This document shows positions 1 through 9,314 of a stretch of DNA of 64,000 nt, in pieces (positions within the stretch are counted from its first letter, which is position 1; every line of letters starts with the position of its first letter). A program made the translations under genes and the position numbers. The stretch lies in the NCBI GenBank assembly GCA_024220505.1, contig JAKZZE010000012.1, forward strand, positions 248,001 to 312,000, written 5' to 3'. The notes under the pieces were generated by a model, which saw nothing but the letters and a program-made list of their open reading frames with translations, was not told where the DNA came from and ran no database searches. Source of the DNA: Rhizopus arrhizus. Lineage: Eukaryota > Mucoromycota > Mucoromycetes > Mucorales > Rhizopodaceae.

Positions 1-2
1 CC

Positions 3-3000
3 GACCAAGATACCCGTACTTGTACAAAAAACAACAATATGCTTACTATGACCCTGTGGAATGCCAATGGCTGTAATCGCTACACTGTTGATCAAACCAC
101 CAATTCGCTCCTTACATCGTCACTCATTTTCATTACTGAAACTTGGTTATTGTCTCCACTTCGGCTTATGACTTTATGGCAACAATACCATACCTATGGC
201 GTACCGCTTGAGGGTCAAAGTCGAGGACAGATGGGCATCAGTCTGCTTGTCAATCCTGATTGTCCCTATCCAGTTACTCACTTTCCCTCTGACAATTCTT
301 ATGTGCTCAGCTGTCAAGTCTCTACCTTGCTTGTCCACTGTGTCTATCTGCCGCCATCGCTCTCTGACCTCGAAGCAATGGATATACTCGATGGACTTCC
401 TCACCAAACACATCCATCACAGACCAACATGATTGTGTGCGGTGACTTTAACGCTCGACACCAACATCTTCTTGGTGATTCAAGAACTACGACTCGTGGC
501 ATCAAGTTGTTCAGCTGGATCCTGGAGAATGGAATGACATGTTGGAATACTCAACTAGCCTATGGTATCCCAACCTATTGTGCTCAAGGCCGTGTCAATG
601 CTACCACCGGTGAACACTTCAACAGTGTCATCGACTTGTTTCTCAGTTCACAACAACTGGTGAATCCAAAGATGCTTGTACATGAAGACCTCTCTCTTGG
701 TTCAGACCATCATCCTGTATCATTGTCCTGTGTCCTGCCTCCACCACCGCCACCACCTGCTCATCCTCGTCGTTTGTGGAATCTGAGTAGACTGACCGAG
801 CCTGACTGCCTCTATGTTGACCTCTTCCGGGACCGTATCCAACCGTTTCGTGAATGCTTGACAACATATGCATCATCTACCAATAACACAGCACCCGATA
901 TGGATCTCCTTGCCAACGAGTTGACCTCCATCATTCATTCTTGTCTGGATGACTCTGTCGGTCAAAAGAAGCCTCGTGGTTCTGGCAATGCCTGGTTCTG
1001 GACTGATGATCTTCAAGCTCTGTTTGACCGTCGTGAACAAGCCCGTCGCAAGTGGAAAAGAACTGTTGGTATCAACAAAGTACTTCGATGGCAAGAATAT
1101 GAAGTTGCTGCCCAGCGGTTCAAAAGTGCCCTGTACTGTCGTCGTCGTGCTACTTGGAAGCAATTCTGCGAAACTTTGTCTTCTGGTCCGCTGTCTGACA
1201 CCACTGCTACTATCAAGAGAATTAGACGCAATCGCACACTGGCTCCTTCTTATTCCCATCCGGAAGGTCCCACTGTTGCGGCTACAACCATGGCTAATCA
1301 CTTGAAGCAAGTATTCTCTGGCTCGTCCTTACCATCGACTAGGTACAATGCACCACCGATCCCCTCCGGTCCTCATTGTCTTGAAGATGATCCGTGTCCA
1401 GTGGATATAGAAACGGTGCGCACTGCACTTCTCAAACGTCTCTCACGTCGCAAGGCTCCAGGCTGTGATCACTTACGAACAGAGATGCTATTGCCAATTG
1501 CTGATGATCTGGTTCCTGTCCTGACCTTGCTCTTTCGTCTGTGCTGGATATGGTCTGCTGTCCCTGCTGCATGGTGCACTGCTCAAGTGGTCCCAATCTA
1601 CAAGAAGGGTGATCCACTGCAACCAGCAAACTATCGACCGATCAGCCTGACATCGATATTACGAAAGCTCTTTGAACTGTGCTTGCAGACAACTCTTGAA
1701 GACACCGCTCCACCACTCGACCCAGTCCAAGGCGGCTTCCGTCATAGTCGTAGTGCTCTGGATCAAGCGCTCTGTCTGAATGAGCTCTGTCGACAGCATG
1801 CTATTGATCATCATGGTGAACCTCCTGTCTTGGCCTTCTTGGATATCAAGTCTGCTTATGACACCGTTGATCGAGCAATCATATGGCGTGCTCTAGAGAC
1901 CTACATCTCTCCTGCTCTACTTGGTCTACTCCAATGTCTGTTTGACAAAGTAAGTATAGAAGTCTTGGTCTCTGGTTTTACCTCTCCTGCATTCTGGCCA
2001 AGAACTGGTGTGCTTCAAGGTTCAATCCTGTCACCGTTCTTGTATTCGATCTATATCAACAGCCTCCCAGCTCTGCTTCGTTCTATTCGATTACCAATCT
2101 CGGCAAGGTATTACAGCTCAAATCCACAACGTGAATTCGATGGCCTCTGGTTGAACTGTCTACTATATGCTGATGACGTTGTCCTTATAGGTGCTCCAGA
2201 AGTCATGCCTCGTCTTCTCAAGGCAGCTGAAGAACACTCCTTCTCCTTGGGTTACCGATGGAATCCTGCCAAGTGTGTGGTGGTCAACTCTGCTTTCTCT
2301 CTTGGTGGTCCCCAGCTCAAGTTGTATGGTGATGACATTCCCATTCAATCTACCTTCAACTATCTCGGCGTCCCATTTGATGATACTGGCACCATCGCTA
2401 CTGGTCTGCTGATTCAACGAAATGTTACCTCTGCTGTCTCTGCTATGCGTCGCTTCCTTTTGCCTGTCGGTATCCGCTCTCCTGGCTTCTCTCGCCTTAC
2501 TGCTACTCGTCTCTACACTATCTTTATTAGACCTAGATTCGAGTATGGTTTGTGCATCTGCACCTTTTTGCAAAAGCAACTGGCTCTACTGGATCGCGCC
2601 CAAGATCAGTGTCTTCGTTTGGCATTCGGTGGTCATCCTCGTGCCTCTACCACGGTGTTCAAGCACTTGACAAGTACTCCATCGATGCATGTGCGGGCCC
2701 ATACTTTGGTACTCAAGATGATTGTCCGTGTCCACCATCTTCCTGATGATTGTCTGCTTGCCAAGTTGGTTCCCTTTGTCGCTGCCGCACCGATCAAGAA
2801 CCGTTTCCGATGGCCGGCATTGCTGAGGCAAAACCCTCTATGGTTGAACCCTCAGTATACAGGTGGGTATACTTCTGTTGATGATCGCCTTGCACATCTT
2901 TCTACTGATGTCCATGTCAAGCAGGGTGTGCTCGCTTACCGCAATGACCTTCTGCATCGAATCTTGAATCGTCCTGATCCACCTGTCCTCCTCTCTGCTT

Positions 3001-3461
3001 GTCGTCCAAGTATCGGCATTGATGCGATGTTCTTCATCTCAATGCTCCTCTCTGACCGTAGTCGCATCCTTCGATGGCGTATGGGGTGGCTTCCTGCTCG
3101 TCCTATCGACTGTAGCTGTGGTCCCATCCATGCCTCTCGTACTCATCTCTTGTCCTGTCTCCGTGTTGCTGAAAGATTGAATCTACCTGTTGACATCAAG
3201 CCCAATCCTTTGGATTATGTTCTGAATATGTTGCCAAGGAAACTTCCAGCATATCCATCTCAAGCACTGTTCTCTCGTTGGTCCCTTTGGTGGCCTGTTG
3301 TCTGTCAAGTCCTCCTTGAAATCGAACAGATTTGCCTTCCCGAAGGCACATTTGTTGGATCGTCTATCGACACATCTGGCTCTCTTTTCTTGGACAAGAT
3401 TCGCCCACTGCCACTGTCAAGTACAGTCGATTATTTGTTCTTTGAATCAGTACAAGATTAA
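3..3461 (+). CDS. LINE-A ORF2 endonuclease/reverse transcriptase (A0, 5' partial)
   Basis: The reading frame is open from the window edge to TAA at 3459-3461. It lacks only about the first 16 codons of the 1166-aa ORF2 seen in the intact neighbours. All catalytic motifs described for the A2 copy are present: WNANG, ETW, GDFN and SDHHP of the endonuclease, YADD of the RT (codons at 2166-2177), and the C-terminal CSCG...HLLSC cluster. One codon (AAA, Lys) is inserted near residue 24 relative to the other copies. Protein variants such as PVDIKPNPLDY, and the 3' UTR, match A1, so A0 and A1 form a close pair. It is probably functional if the missing 5' end is intact. Confidence 0.93.
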   Translation, partial: DQDTRTCTKNNNMLTMTLWNANGCNRYTVDQTTNSLLTSSLIFITETWLLSPLRLMTLWQQYHTYGVPLEGQSRGQMGISLLVNPDCPYPVTHFPSDNSYVLSCQVSTLLVHCVYLPPSLSDLEAMDILDGLPHQTHPSQTNMIVCGDFNARHQHLLGDSRTTTRGIKLFSWILENGMTCWNTQLAYGIPTYCAQGRVNATTGEHFNSVIDLFLSSQQLVNPKMLVHEDLSLGSDHHPVSLSCVLPPPPPPPAHPRRLWNLSRLTEPDCLYVDLFRDRIQPFRECLTTYASSTNNTAPDMDLLANELTSIIHSCLDDSVGQKKPRGSGNAWFWTDDLQALFDRREQARRKWKRTVGINKVLRWQEYEVAAQRFKSALYCRRRATWKQFCETLSSGPLSDTTATIKRIRRNRTLAPSYSHPEGPTVAATTMANHLKQVFSGSSLPSTRYNAPPIPSGPHCLEDDPCPVDIETVRTALLKRLSRRKAPGCDHLRTEMLLPIADDLVPVLTLLFRLCWIWSAVPAAWCTAQVVPIYKKGDPLQPANYRPISLTSILRKLFELCLQTTLEDTAPPLDPVQGGFRHSRSALDQALCLNELCRQHAIDHHGEPPVLAFLDIKSAYDTVDRAIIWRALETYISPALLGLLQCLFDKVSIEVLVSGFTSPAFWPRTGVLQGSILSPFLYSIYINSLPALLRSIRLPISARYYSSNPQREFDGLWLNCLLYADDVVLIGAPEVMPRLLKAAEEHSFSLGYRWNPAKCVVVNSAFSLGGPQLKLYGDDIPIQSTFNYLGVPFDDTGTIATGLLIQRNVTSAVSAMRRFLLPVGIRSPGFSRLTATRLYTIFIRPRFEYGLCICTFLQKQLALLDRAQDQCLRLAFGGHPRASTTVFKHLTSTPSMHVRAHTLVLKMIVRVHHLPDDCLLAKLVPFVAAAPIKNRFRWPALLRQNPLWLNPQYTGGYTSVDDRLAHLSTDVHVKQGVLAYRNDLLHRILNRPDPPVLLSACRPSIGIDAMFFISMLLSDRSRILRWRMGWLPARPIDCSCGPIHASRTHLLSCLRVAERLNLPVDIKPNPLDYVLNMLPRKLPAYPSQALFSRWSLWWPVVCQVLLEIEQICLPEGTFVGSSIDTSGSLFLDKIRPLPLSSTVDYLFFESVQD

Positions 3462-3612
3462 CGATTGTTAATTGCCGTCAACATCTCTCTTTGTTTACTT
3501 TGCCTTTTCTTTTTTTTCTAGCTATGTCTAGTTTTTATTTTTATTTTTTATTTCTTAACTCTTATTACTCTCCTATCTTGTTTTATCTTTTCTAAAATTT
3601 ATTGCACCTCAT

Positions 3613-3643
3613 GGCGAGACACATACTGTAACGTCTCCTTGCC
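3613..3643 (+). promoter_or_regulatory. Conserved 3'-UTR hairpin of family A (example in A0)
   Basis: GGCGAGAC and GTCTC...GCC can pair (GAGAC/GTCTC, then GGC/GCC across a CTT bulge) around a 12-nt loop. The element lies a few bases before the AATAAA and is present in every A copy, while the neighbouring T-rich tract varies in length. It is a plausible structure for RT recognition of the RNA 3' end, but the function is inference. Family B lacks this sequence. Confidence 0.45.
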
Positions 3644-3667
3644 ATTCAATAAACAAAAATCTTTTAT

Positions 3668-3681
3668 CTGTGCTAAACGGG
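3668..3681 (+). repeat. Junction 14-mer A0/A1
   Basis: CTGTGCTAAACGGG ends A0. A1 begins immediately with CGCCTTTCTTTCGTG. This is the first of nine copies of the shared junction sequence in the window. Confidence 0.9.
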
Positions 3682-3909
3682 CGCCTTTCTTTCGTGTTCT
3701 TAACCGTTACACCAATTTGCACCTGGTTAAACGTTTATCCGCACAAATAACTTTTACATCCATCTGTTAAATCGCATCCATCCATCATTAGCAAGATAGA
3801 TACAACATCCAAAACAACTTTATTACAAACTACAACCCAAATAGAAGCGTATTCGTCAAGCTATATCCAAAATACGAATCGTTTGAATATTGACATTTCA
3901 AGATCTCTC

Positions 3910-5368
3910 ATGGAAAAAAAATTCTCAAGGTCAGAGCGGCAATGGCACGTCCGTGCCAGCACCACTTGTCCAGTCCGCACTGCATGTCCAACCCGGACAA
4001 GTTGTCCAACCCGGACCAATTGTTCAACCCGGACCAACTGTTCAGTCCGCACAACCTAAGGACACACCAGTTGTCCAACCCGGACCATTTGTTCAACCCG
4101 CACCAACTGTTCAGTCCGCACTCACTATGGGCACACCAATTGAAATTCCCAGCAAGCGCACAATTGCTGACAGAACTCCACCTTACGTTCCTACGAATGT
4201 TAAAAAGACCATCACCAAGCCTACTACCCGTAGTCAAATCCTCAAGACCAAGAACAAGAACTTGAATCCTAGCACCTCTTCTTTCAAGCTCAGTTTAGAC
4301 AAGCCTGTAGACTTTTCATTTAGTCAGAATGACTCCGCAATTAAACCATTATTTACCAGGGAAGTGAACCCTTTAGCTTTACCCGATACTCAAATACTTG
4401 ATCTTAGCTCCCAATCTGGTATTCCAGATTGGTTTATAGTATATCAAAAGCAGCAACAAGATCAAACCCGCTTTTTGAACCAACGTTTGAATGCTCTTGA
4501 AGAGGTCATGGCCGAAAACAAACGTTTGCGCACCGACTTGGACCTGGCACAACAGCGCATTGCAGAACTTGAAGCCCAGGTATCTACCGAAGCCATCCCC
4601 ACCTTGGTACTGGATTCCAAAGTTACTCAAGGTACCGAAGCATCCAAGTACGCATGTCCCAATACCTCGTTGACTTCATCGACTGAACCACTTTCTTTCG
4701 CTGCTGTGGCAACAAAAGGTAAGGATGCACCTGCACCAAAGAGCAAGGCACCATCACGCCGTCGCAAGACAACTGCTCGTCAAATGGAAGCCATACACCG
4801 CCGCTTTGTCCCTGTCGCTGCTCATCATGACTATGAGTACGTGTACTTGCCAAGTCGTTACCGTGAACCTATATCCAGTCTTCGTAGCAAGCTACATAAG
4901 CTTAAGATCAACAACGCTCGTGTACTGGATGTACATTACCCTGACCGTCAAGTGGTTGCTCTTTTGGTGCACACAGAATACACCGCTGATCTGCTCGCTG
5001 CCTTTGCTAAAGCCAAGGTCGAACCTATTCAAGGATTCAATCCTTTGAACCCTGACCTCTTGCGTGATCCCAAGTTTGCTGATTTGTCTGGATCTGACCG
5101 TACTGTCAAGTGTACCGAAGTTCATCAAGCTCGCCTTGTCCGTGCATTGCAGCACATCCGTGAGTCTGTTCGCCCTGCTGTTGCTCGTTCCTTCTTTGTA
5201 AAGAACTGGATCACCCTTGATCAGTACAAAGAAGTTGTGCCTACTGTTACCCGTGCTGCTAAAACCATTGGATCAACTCAAGACGCCACGATGGAAGAAA
5301 TCCACGATACCTTCAGCACTACAGAACTTGATCCTCTCGATGTTGGTGAATCGACCTCATCCCAATGA
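3910..5368 (+). pseudogene. LINE-A ORF1, start-proximal +1 frameshift (A1)
   Basis: The body of the protein is the same as the 485-aa ORF1 of A2, including the VQ-rich repeats, coiled coil and RRM-like region. The start codon at 3910 is followed by eight A residues where the intact copies have seven. Translation from this ATG therefore runs out of frame and stops at about 4265. The correct frame stays open upstream of the A-tract but has no ATG there. Either the copy cannot make ORF1 or slippage in the homopolymer restores it. A sequencing error in the A-run is also possible. The stop overlaps the ORF2 start (ATGA). Confidence 0.85.
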
Positions 5369-8300
5369 TGAGTGTCTTACCCATTGAAGCTTTAAATATG
5401 CCTATGCCCAACCAAGATACCCGTACTTGTACAAACAACAATATGCTTACTATGACCCTGTGGAATGCCAATGGCTGTAATCGCTACACTGTTGATCAAA
5501 CCACCAATTCGCTCCTTACATCGTCACTCATTTTCATTACTGAAACTTGGTTATTGTCTCCACTTCGGCTTATGACTTTATGGCAACAATACCATACCTA
5601 TGGCGTACCGCTTGAGGGTCAAAGTCGAGGACAGATGGGCATCAGTCTGCTTGTCAATCCTGATTGTCCCTATCCAGTTACTCACTTTCCCTCTGACAAT
5701 TCTTATGTGCTCAGCTGTCAAGTCTCTACCTTGCTTGTTCACTGTGTCTATCTGCCGCCATCGCTCTCTGACCTCGAAGCAATGGATATACTCGATGGGC
5801 TTCCTCACCAAACACATCCGTCACAGACCAACATGATTGTGTGCGGTGACTTTAACGCTCGACACCAACACCTTCTTGGTGATTCAAGAACTACGACTCG
5901 TGGCATCAAGTTGTTCAGCTGGATCCTGGAGAATGGAATGACATGTTGGAATACTCAACTAGCCTATGGTATCCCAACCTATTGTGCTCAAGGCCGTGTC
6001 AATGCTACCACCGGTGAACACTTCAACAGTGTCATCGACTTGTTTCTCAGTTCACAACAACTGGTGAATCCAAAGATGCTTGTACATGAAGACCTCTCTC
6101 TTGGTTCAGACCATCATCCTGTATCATTGTCCTGTGTCCTGCCTCCACCACCGCCACCACCTGCTCATCCTCGTCGTTTGTGGAATCTGAGTAGACTGAC
6201 CGAGCCTGACTGCCTCTATGTTGACCTCTTCCGGGACCGTATCCAACCGTTTCGTGAATGCTTGACAACATATGCATCATCTACCAATAACACAGCACCC
6301 GATATGGATCTCCTTGCCAACGAGTTGACCTCCATCATTCATTCTTGTCTGGATGACTCTGTCGGCCAAAAGAAGCCTCGTGGTTCTGGCAATGCCTGGT
6401 TCTGGACTGATGATCTTCAAGCTCTGTTTGACCGTCGTGAACAAGCCCGTCGCAAGTGGAAAAGAACTGTTGGTATCAACAAAGTACTTCGATGGCAAGA
6501 ATATGAAGTTGCTGCCCAGCGGTTCAAAAGTGCCCTGTACTGTCGTCGTCGTGCTACTTGGAAGCAATTCTGCGAAACTTTGTCTTCTGGTCCGCTGTCT
6601 GACACCACTGCTACTATCAAGAGAATTAGACGCAATCGCACACTGGCTCCTTCTTATTCCCATCCGGAAGGTCCCACTGTTGCGGCTACAACCATGGCTA
6701 ATCACTTGAAGCAAGTATTCTCTGGCTCGTCCTTACCATCGACTAGGTACAATGCACCACCGATCCCCTCCGGTCCTCATTGTCTTGAAGATGATCCGTG
6801 TCCAGTGGATATAGAAACGGTGCGCACTGCACTTCTCAAACGTCTCTCACGTCGCAAGGCTCCAGGCTGTGATCACTTACGAACAGAGATGCTATTGCCA
6901 ATTGCTGATGATCTGGTTCCTGTCCTGACCTTGCTCTTTCGTCTGTGCTGGATATGGTCTGCTGTCCCTGCTGCATGGTGCACTGCTCAAGTGGTCCCAA
7001 TCTACAAGAAGGGTGATCCACTGCAACCAGCAAACTATCGACCGATCAGCCTGACATCGGTATTGCGAAAGCTCTTTGAACTGTGCTTGCAGACAACTCT
7101 TGAAGACACCGCTCCACCACTCGACCCTGTCCAAGGCGGCTTCCGTCATAGTCGTAGTGCTCTGGATCAAGCGCTCTGTCTGAATGAGCTCTGTCGACAG
7201 CATGCTATTGATCATCACGGTGAATCTCCTGTCTTGGCCTTCTTGGATATCAAGTCTGCTTATGATACCGTTGATCGAGCAATCATATGGCGTGCTCTAG
7301 AGACCTACATCTCTCCTGCTCTACTTGGACTACTCCAATGTCTGTTTGACAAAGTAAGTATAGAAGTCTTGGTTTCTGGTTTTACCTCTCCTGCCTTCTG
7401 GCCAAGAACTGGTGTGCTTCAAGGTTCAATCCTGTCACCGTTCTTGTATTCCATCTACATCAACAGCCTCCCAGCTCTGCTTCGTTCTATTCGATTACCA
7501 ATCTCGGCAAGATATTACAGCTCAAATCCACAACGTGAATTCGATGGCCTCTGGTTGAACTGTCTACTATATGCTGATGACGTTGTCCTTATAGGTGCTC
7601 CAGAAGTCATGCCTCGTCTTCTCAAGGCAGCTGAAGAACACTCCTTCTCCTTGGGTTACCGATGGAATCCTGCCAAGTGTGTGGTGGTCAACTCTGCTTT
7701 CTCTCTTGGTGGTCCCCAGCTAAAGTTGTATGGTGATGACATTCCCATTCAATCTACCTTCAACTATCTCGGCGTCCCATTTGATGATACTGGCACCATC
7801 GCTACTGGTCTGCTGATCCAACGGAATGTTACCTCTGCTGTCTCTGCTATGCGTCGCTTCCTTTTGCCTGTCGGTATCCGCTCTCCTGGCTTCTCTCGCC
7901 TTACTGCTACTCGTCTCTACACTATCTTCATTAGACCTAGATTCGAGTATGGTTTGTGCATCTGCACCTTTTTGCAAAAGCAACTGGCTCTACTGGATCG
8001 CGCCCAAGATCAGTGTCTTCGTTTGGCATTCGGTGGTCATCCTCGTGCCTCTACCACGGTGTTCAAGCACTTGACAAGTACTCCATCGATGCATGTGCGG
8101 GCCCATACTTTGGTACTCAAGATGATTGTCCGTGTCCACCATCTTCCTGATGATTGTCTGCTTGCCAAGTTGGTTCCCTTTGTCGCTGCCGCACCGATCA
8201 AGAACCGTTTCCGATGGCCGGCATTGCTGAGGCAAAACCCTCTATGGTTGAACCCTCAGTATACAGGTGGGTATACTTCTGTTGATGATCGCCTTGCACA

Positions 8301-8865
8301 TCTTTCTACTGATGTCCATGTCAAGCAGGGTGTGCTCGCTTACCGCAATGACCTTCTGCATCGAATCTTGAATCGTCCTGATCCACCTGTCCTCCTCTCT
8401 GCTTGTCGTCCAAGTATCGGCATTGATGCGATGTTCTTCATCTCAATGCTCCTCTCTGACCGTAGTCGCATCCTTCGATGGCGTATGGGGTGGCTTCCTG
8501 CTCGTCCTATCGACTGTAGCTGTGGTCCCATCCATGCCTCTCGTACTCATCTCTTGTCCTGTCTCCGTGTTGCTGAAAGATTGAATCTACCTGTTGACAT
8601 CAAGCCCAATCCTTTGGATTATGTTCTGAATATGTTGCCAAGGAAACTTCCAGCATATCCATCTCAAGCACTGTTCTCTCGTTGGTCCCTTTGGTGGCCT
8701 GTTGTCTGTCAAGTCCTCCTTGAAATCGAACAGATTTGCCTTCCCGAAGGCACATTTGTTGGATCGTCTATCGACACATCTGGCTCTCTTTTCTTGGACA
8801 AGATTCGCCCACTGCCACTGTCAAGTACAGTCGATTATTTGTTCTTTGAATCAGTACAAGATTAA
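5365..8865 (+). CDS. LINE-A ORF2 endonuclease/reverse transcriptase (A1)
   Basis: This is an intact 1166-aa ORF2. Its ATG lies inside ATGA with the ORF1 stop, so it is expected to be translated by termination-reinitiation. Endonuclease and RT active-site motifs are complete, as in A2. It differs from A0 by only a few residues (for example Val for Ile in the LTS(V/I)LRKL segment). Because ORF1 of this copy is frameshifted, mobility would need ORF1 supplied from another copy. Confidence 0.95.
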   Translation: MMSVLPIEALNMPMPNQDTRTCTNNNMLTMTLWNANGCNRYTVDQTTNSLLTSSLIFITETWLLSPLRLMTLWQQYHTYGVPLEGQSRGQMGISLLVNPDCPYPVTHFPSDNSYVLSCQVSTLLVHCVYLPPSLSDLEAMDILDGLPHQTHPSQTNMIVCGDFNARHQHLLGDSRTTTRGIKLFSWILENGMTCWNTQLAYGIPTYCAQGRVNATTGEHFNSVIDLFLSSQQLVNPKMLVHEDLSLGSDHHPVSLSCVLPPPPPPPAHPRRLWNLSRLTEPDCLYVDLFRDRIQPFRECLTTYASSTNNTAPDMDLLANELTSIIHSCLDDSVGQKKPRGSGNAWFWTDDLQALFDRREQARRKWKRTVGINKVLRWQEYEVAAQRFKSALYCRRRATWKQFCETLSSGPLSDTTATIKRIRRNRTLAPSYSHPEGPTVAATTMANHLKQVFSGSSLPSTRYNAPPIPSGPHCLEDDPCPVDIETVRTALLKRLSRRKAPGCDHLRTEMLLPIADDLVPVLTLLFRLCWIWSAVPAAWCTAQVVPIYKKGDPLQPANYRPISLTSVLRKLFELCLQTTLEDTAPPLDPVQGGFRHSRSALDQALCLNELCRQHAIDHHGESPVLAFLDIKSAYDTVDRAIIWRALETYISPALLGLLQCLFDKVSIEVLVSGFTSPAFWPRTGVLQGSILSPFLYSIYINSLPALLRSIRLPISARYYSSNPQREFDGLWLNCLLYADDVVLIGAPEVMPRLLKAAEEHSFSLGYRWNPAKCVVVNSAFSLGGPQLKLYGDDIPIQSTFNYLGVPFDDTGTIATGLLIQRNVTSAVSAMRRFLLPVGIRSPGFSRLTATRLYTIFIRPRFEYGLCICTFLQKQLALLDRAQDQCLRLAFGGHPRASTTVFKHLTSTPSMHVRAHTLVLKMIVRVHHLPDDCLLAKLVPFVAAAPIKNRFRWPALLRQNPLWLNPQYTGGYTSVDDRLAHLSTDVHVKQGVLAYRNDLLHRILNRPDPPVLLSACRPSIGIDAMFFISMLLSDRSRILRWRMGWLPARPIDCSCGPIHASRTHLLSCLRVAERLNLPVDIKPNPLDYVLNMLPRKLPAYPSQALFSRWSLWWPVVCQVLLEIEQICLPEGTFVGSSIDTSGSLFLDKIRPLPLSSTVDYLFFESVQD

Positions 8866-9071
8866 CGATTGTTAATTGCCGTCAACATCTCTCTTTGTTT
8901 ACTTTGCCTTTTCTTTTTTTTCTAGCTATGTCTAGTTTTTATTTTTATTTTTTATTTCTTAACTCTTATTACTCTTTTATCTTGTTTTATCTTTTCTAAA
9001 ATTTATTGCACCTCATGGCGAGACACATACTGTAACGTCTCCTTGCCATTCAATAAACAAAAATCTTTTAT

Positions 9072-9085
9072 CTGTGCTAAACGGG
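9072..9085 (+). repeat. Junction 14-mer A1/A2
   Basis: CTGTGCTAAACGGG followed by CCTCATTTCTTTCGTG. The 5' end of A2 differs here from the usual CGCCTTTCTTTCG, a small junction variation. Confidence 0.9.
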
Positions 9086-9314
9086 CCTCATTTCTTTCGT
9101 GTTCTTAACCGTTACACCAATTTGCACCTGGTTAAACGTTTATCCGCACAAATAACTTTTACATCCGTCTGTTAAATCGCATCCATCCATCATTAGCAAG
9201 ATAGATACAACATCCAAAACAACTTTATTACAAACTACAACCCAAATAGAAGCGTATTCGTCAAGCTATATCCAAAATACGAATCGTTTGAATATTGACA
9301 TTTCAAGATCTCTC

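Larger units (their letters stand above)
1..3681 (+). mobile_element. LINE-A copy A0 (5' end outside window)
   Basis: This is the 3' two thirds of a non-LTR retrotransposon of family A. It holds nearly all of ORF2, a 220-bp pyrimidine-rich 3' UTR, an AATAAA at 3648-3653 and the terminal 14-mer at 3668-3681. Copy A1 follows directly. There is no poly(A) tail at the 3' end, so the 3' terminus is fixed by sequence. The 5' UTR and ORF1 lie upstream of the window. Confidence 0.95.
3682..9085 (+). mobile_element. LINE-A copy A1 (full length)
   Basis: This is a complete 5404-bp element: a 228-bp 5' UTR, ORF1 (frameshifted at its start), ORF2, and a 220-bp 3' UTR with hairpin and AATAAA. It is flanked by the 14-mer on both sides. 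ORF2 and the 3' UTR are nearly identical to A0. Confidence 0.95.

Noticed and set aside
3668..3681. Telomeric simple repeat
   Set aside because: The 14-mer contains CTAAAC but occurs once per junction and is never tandemly repeated.
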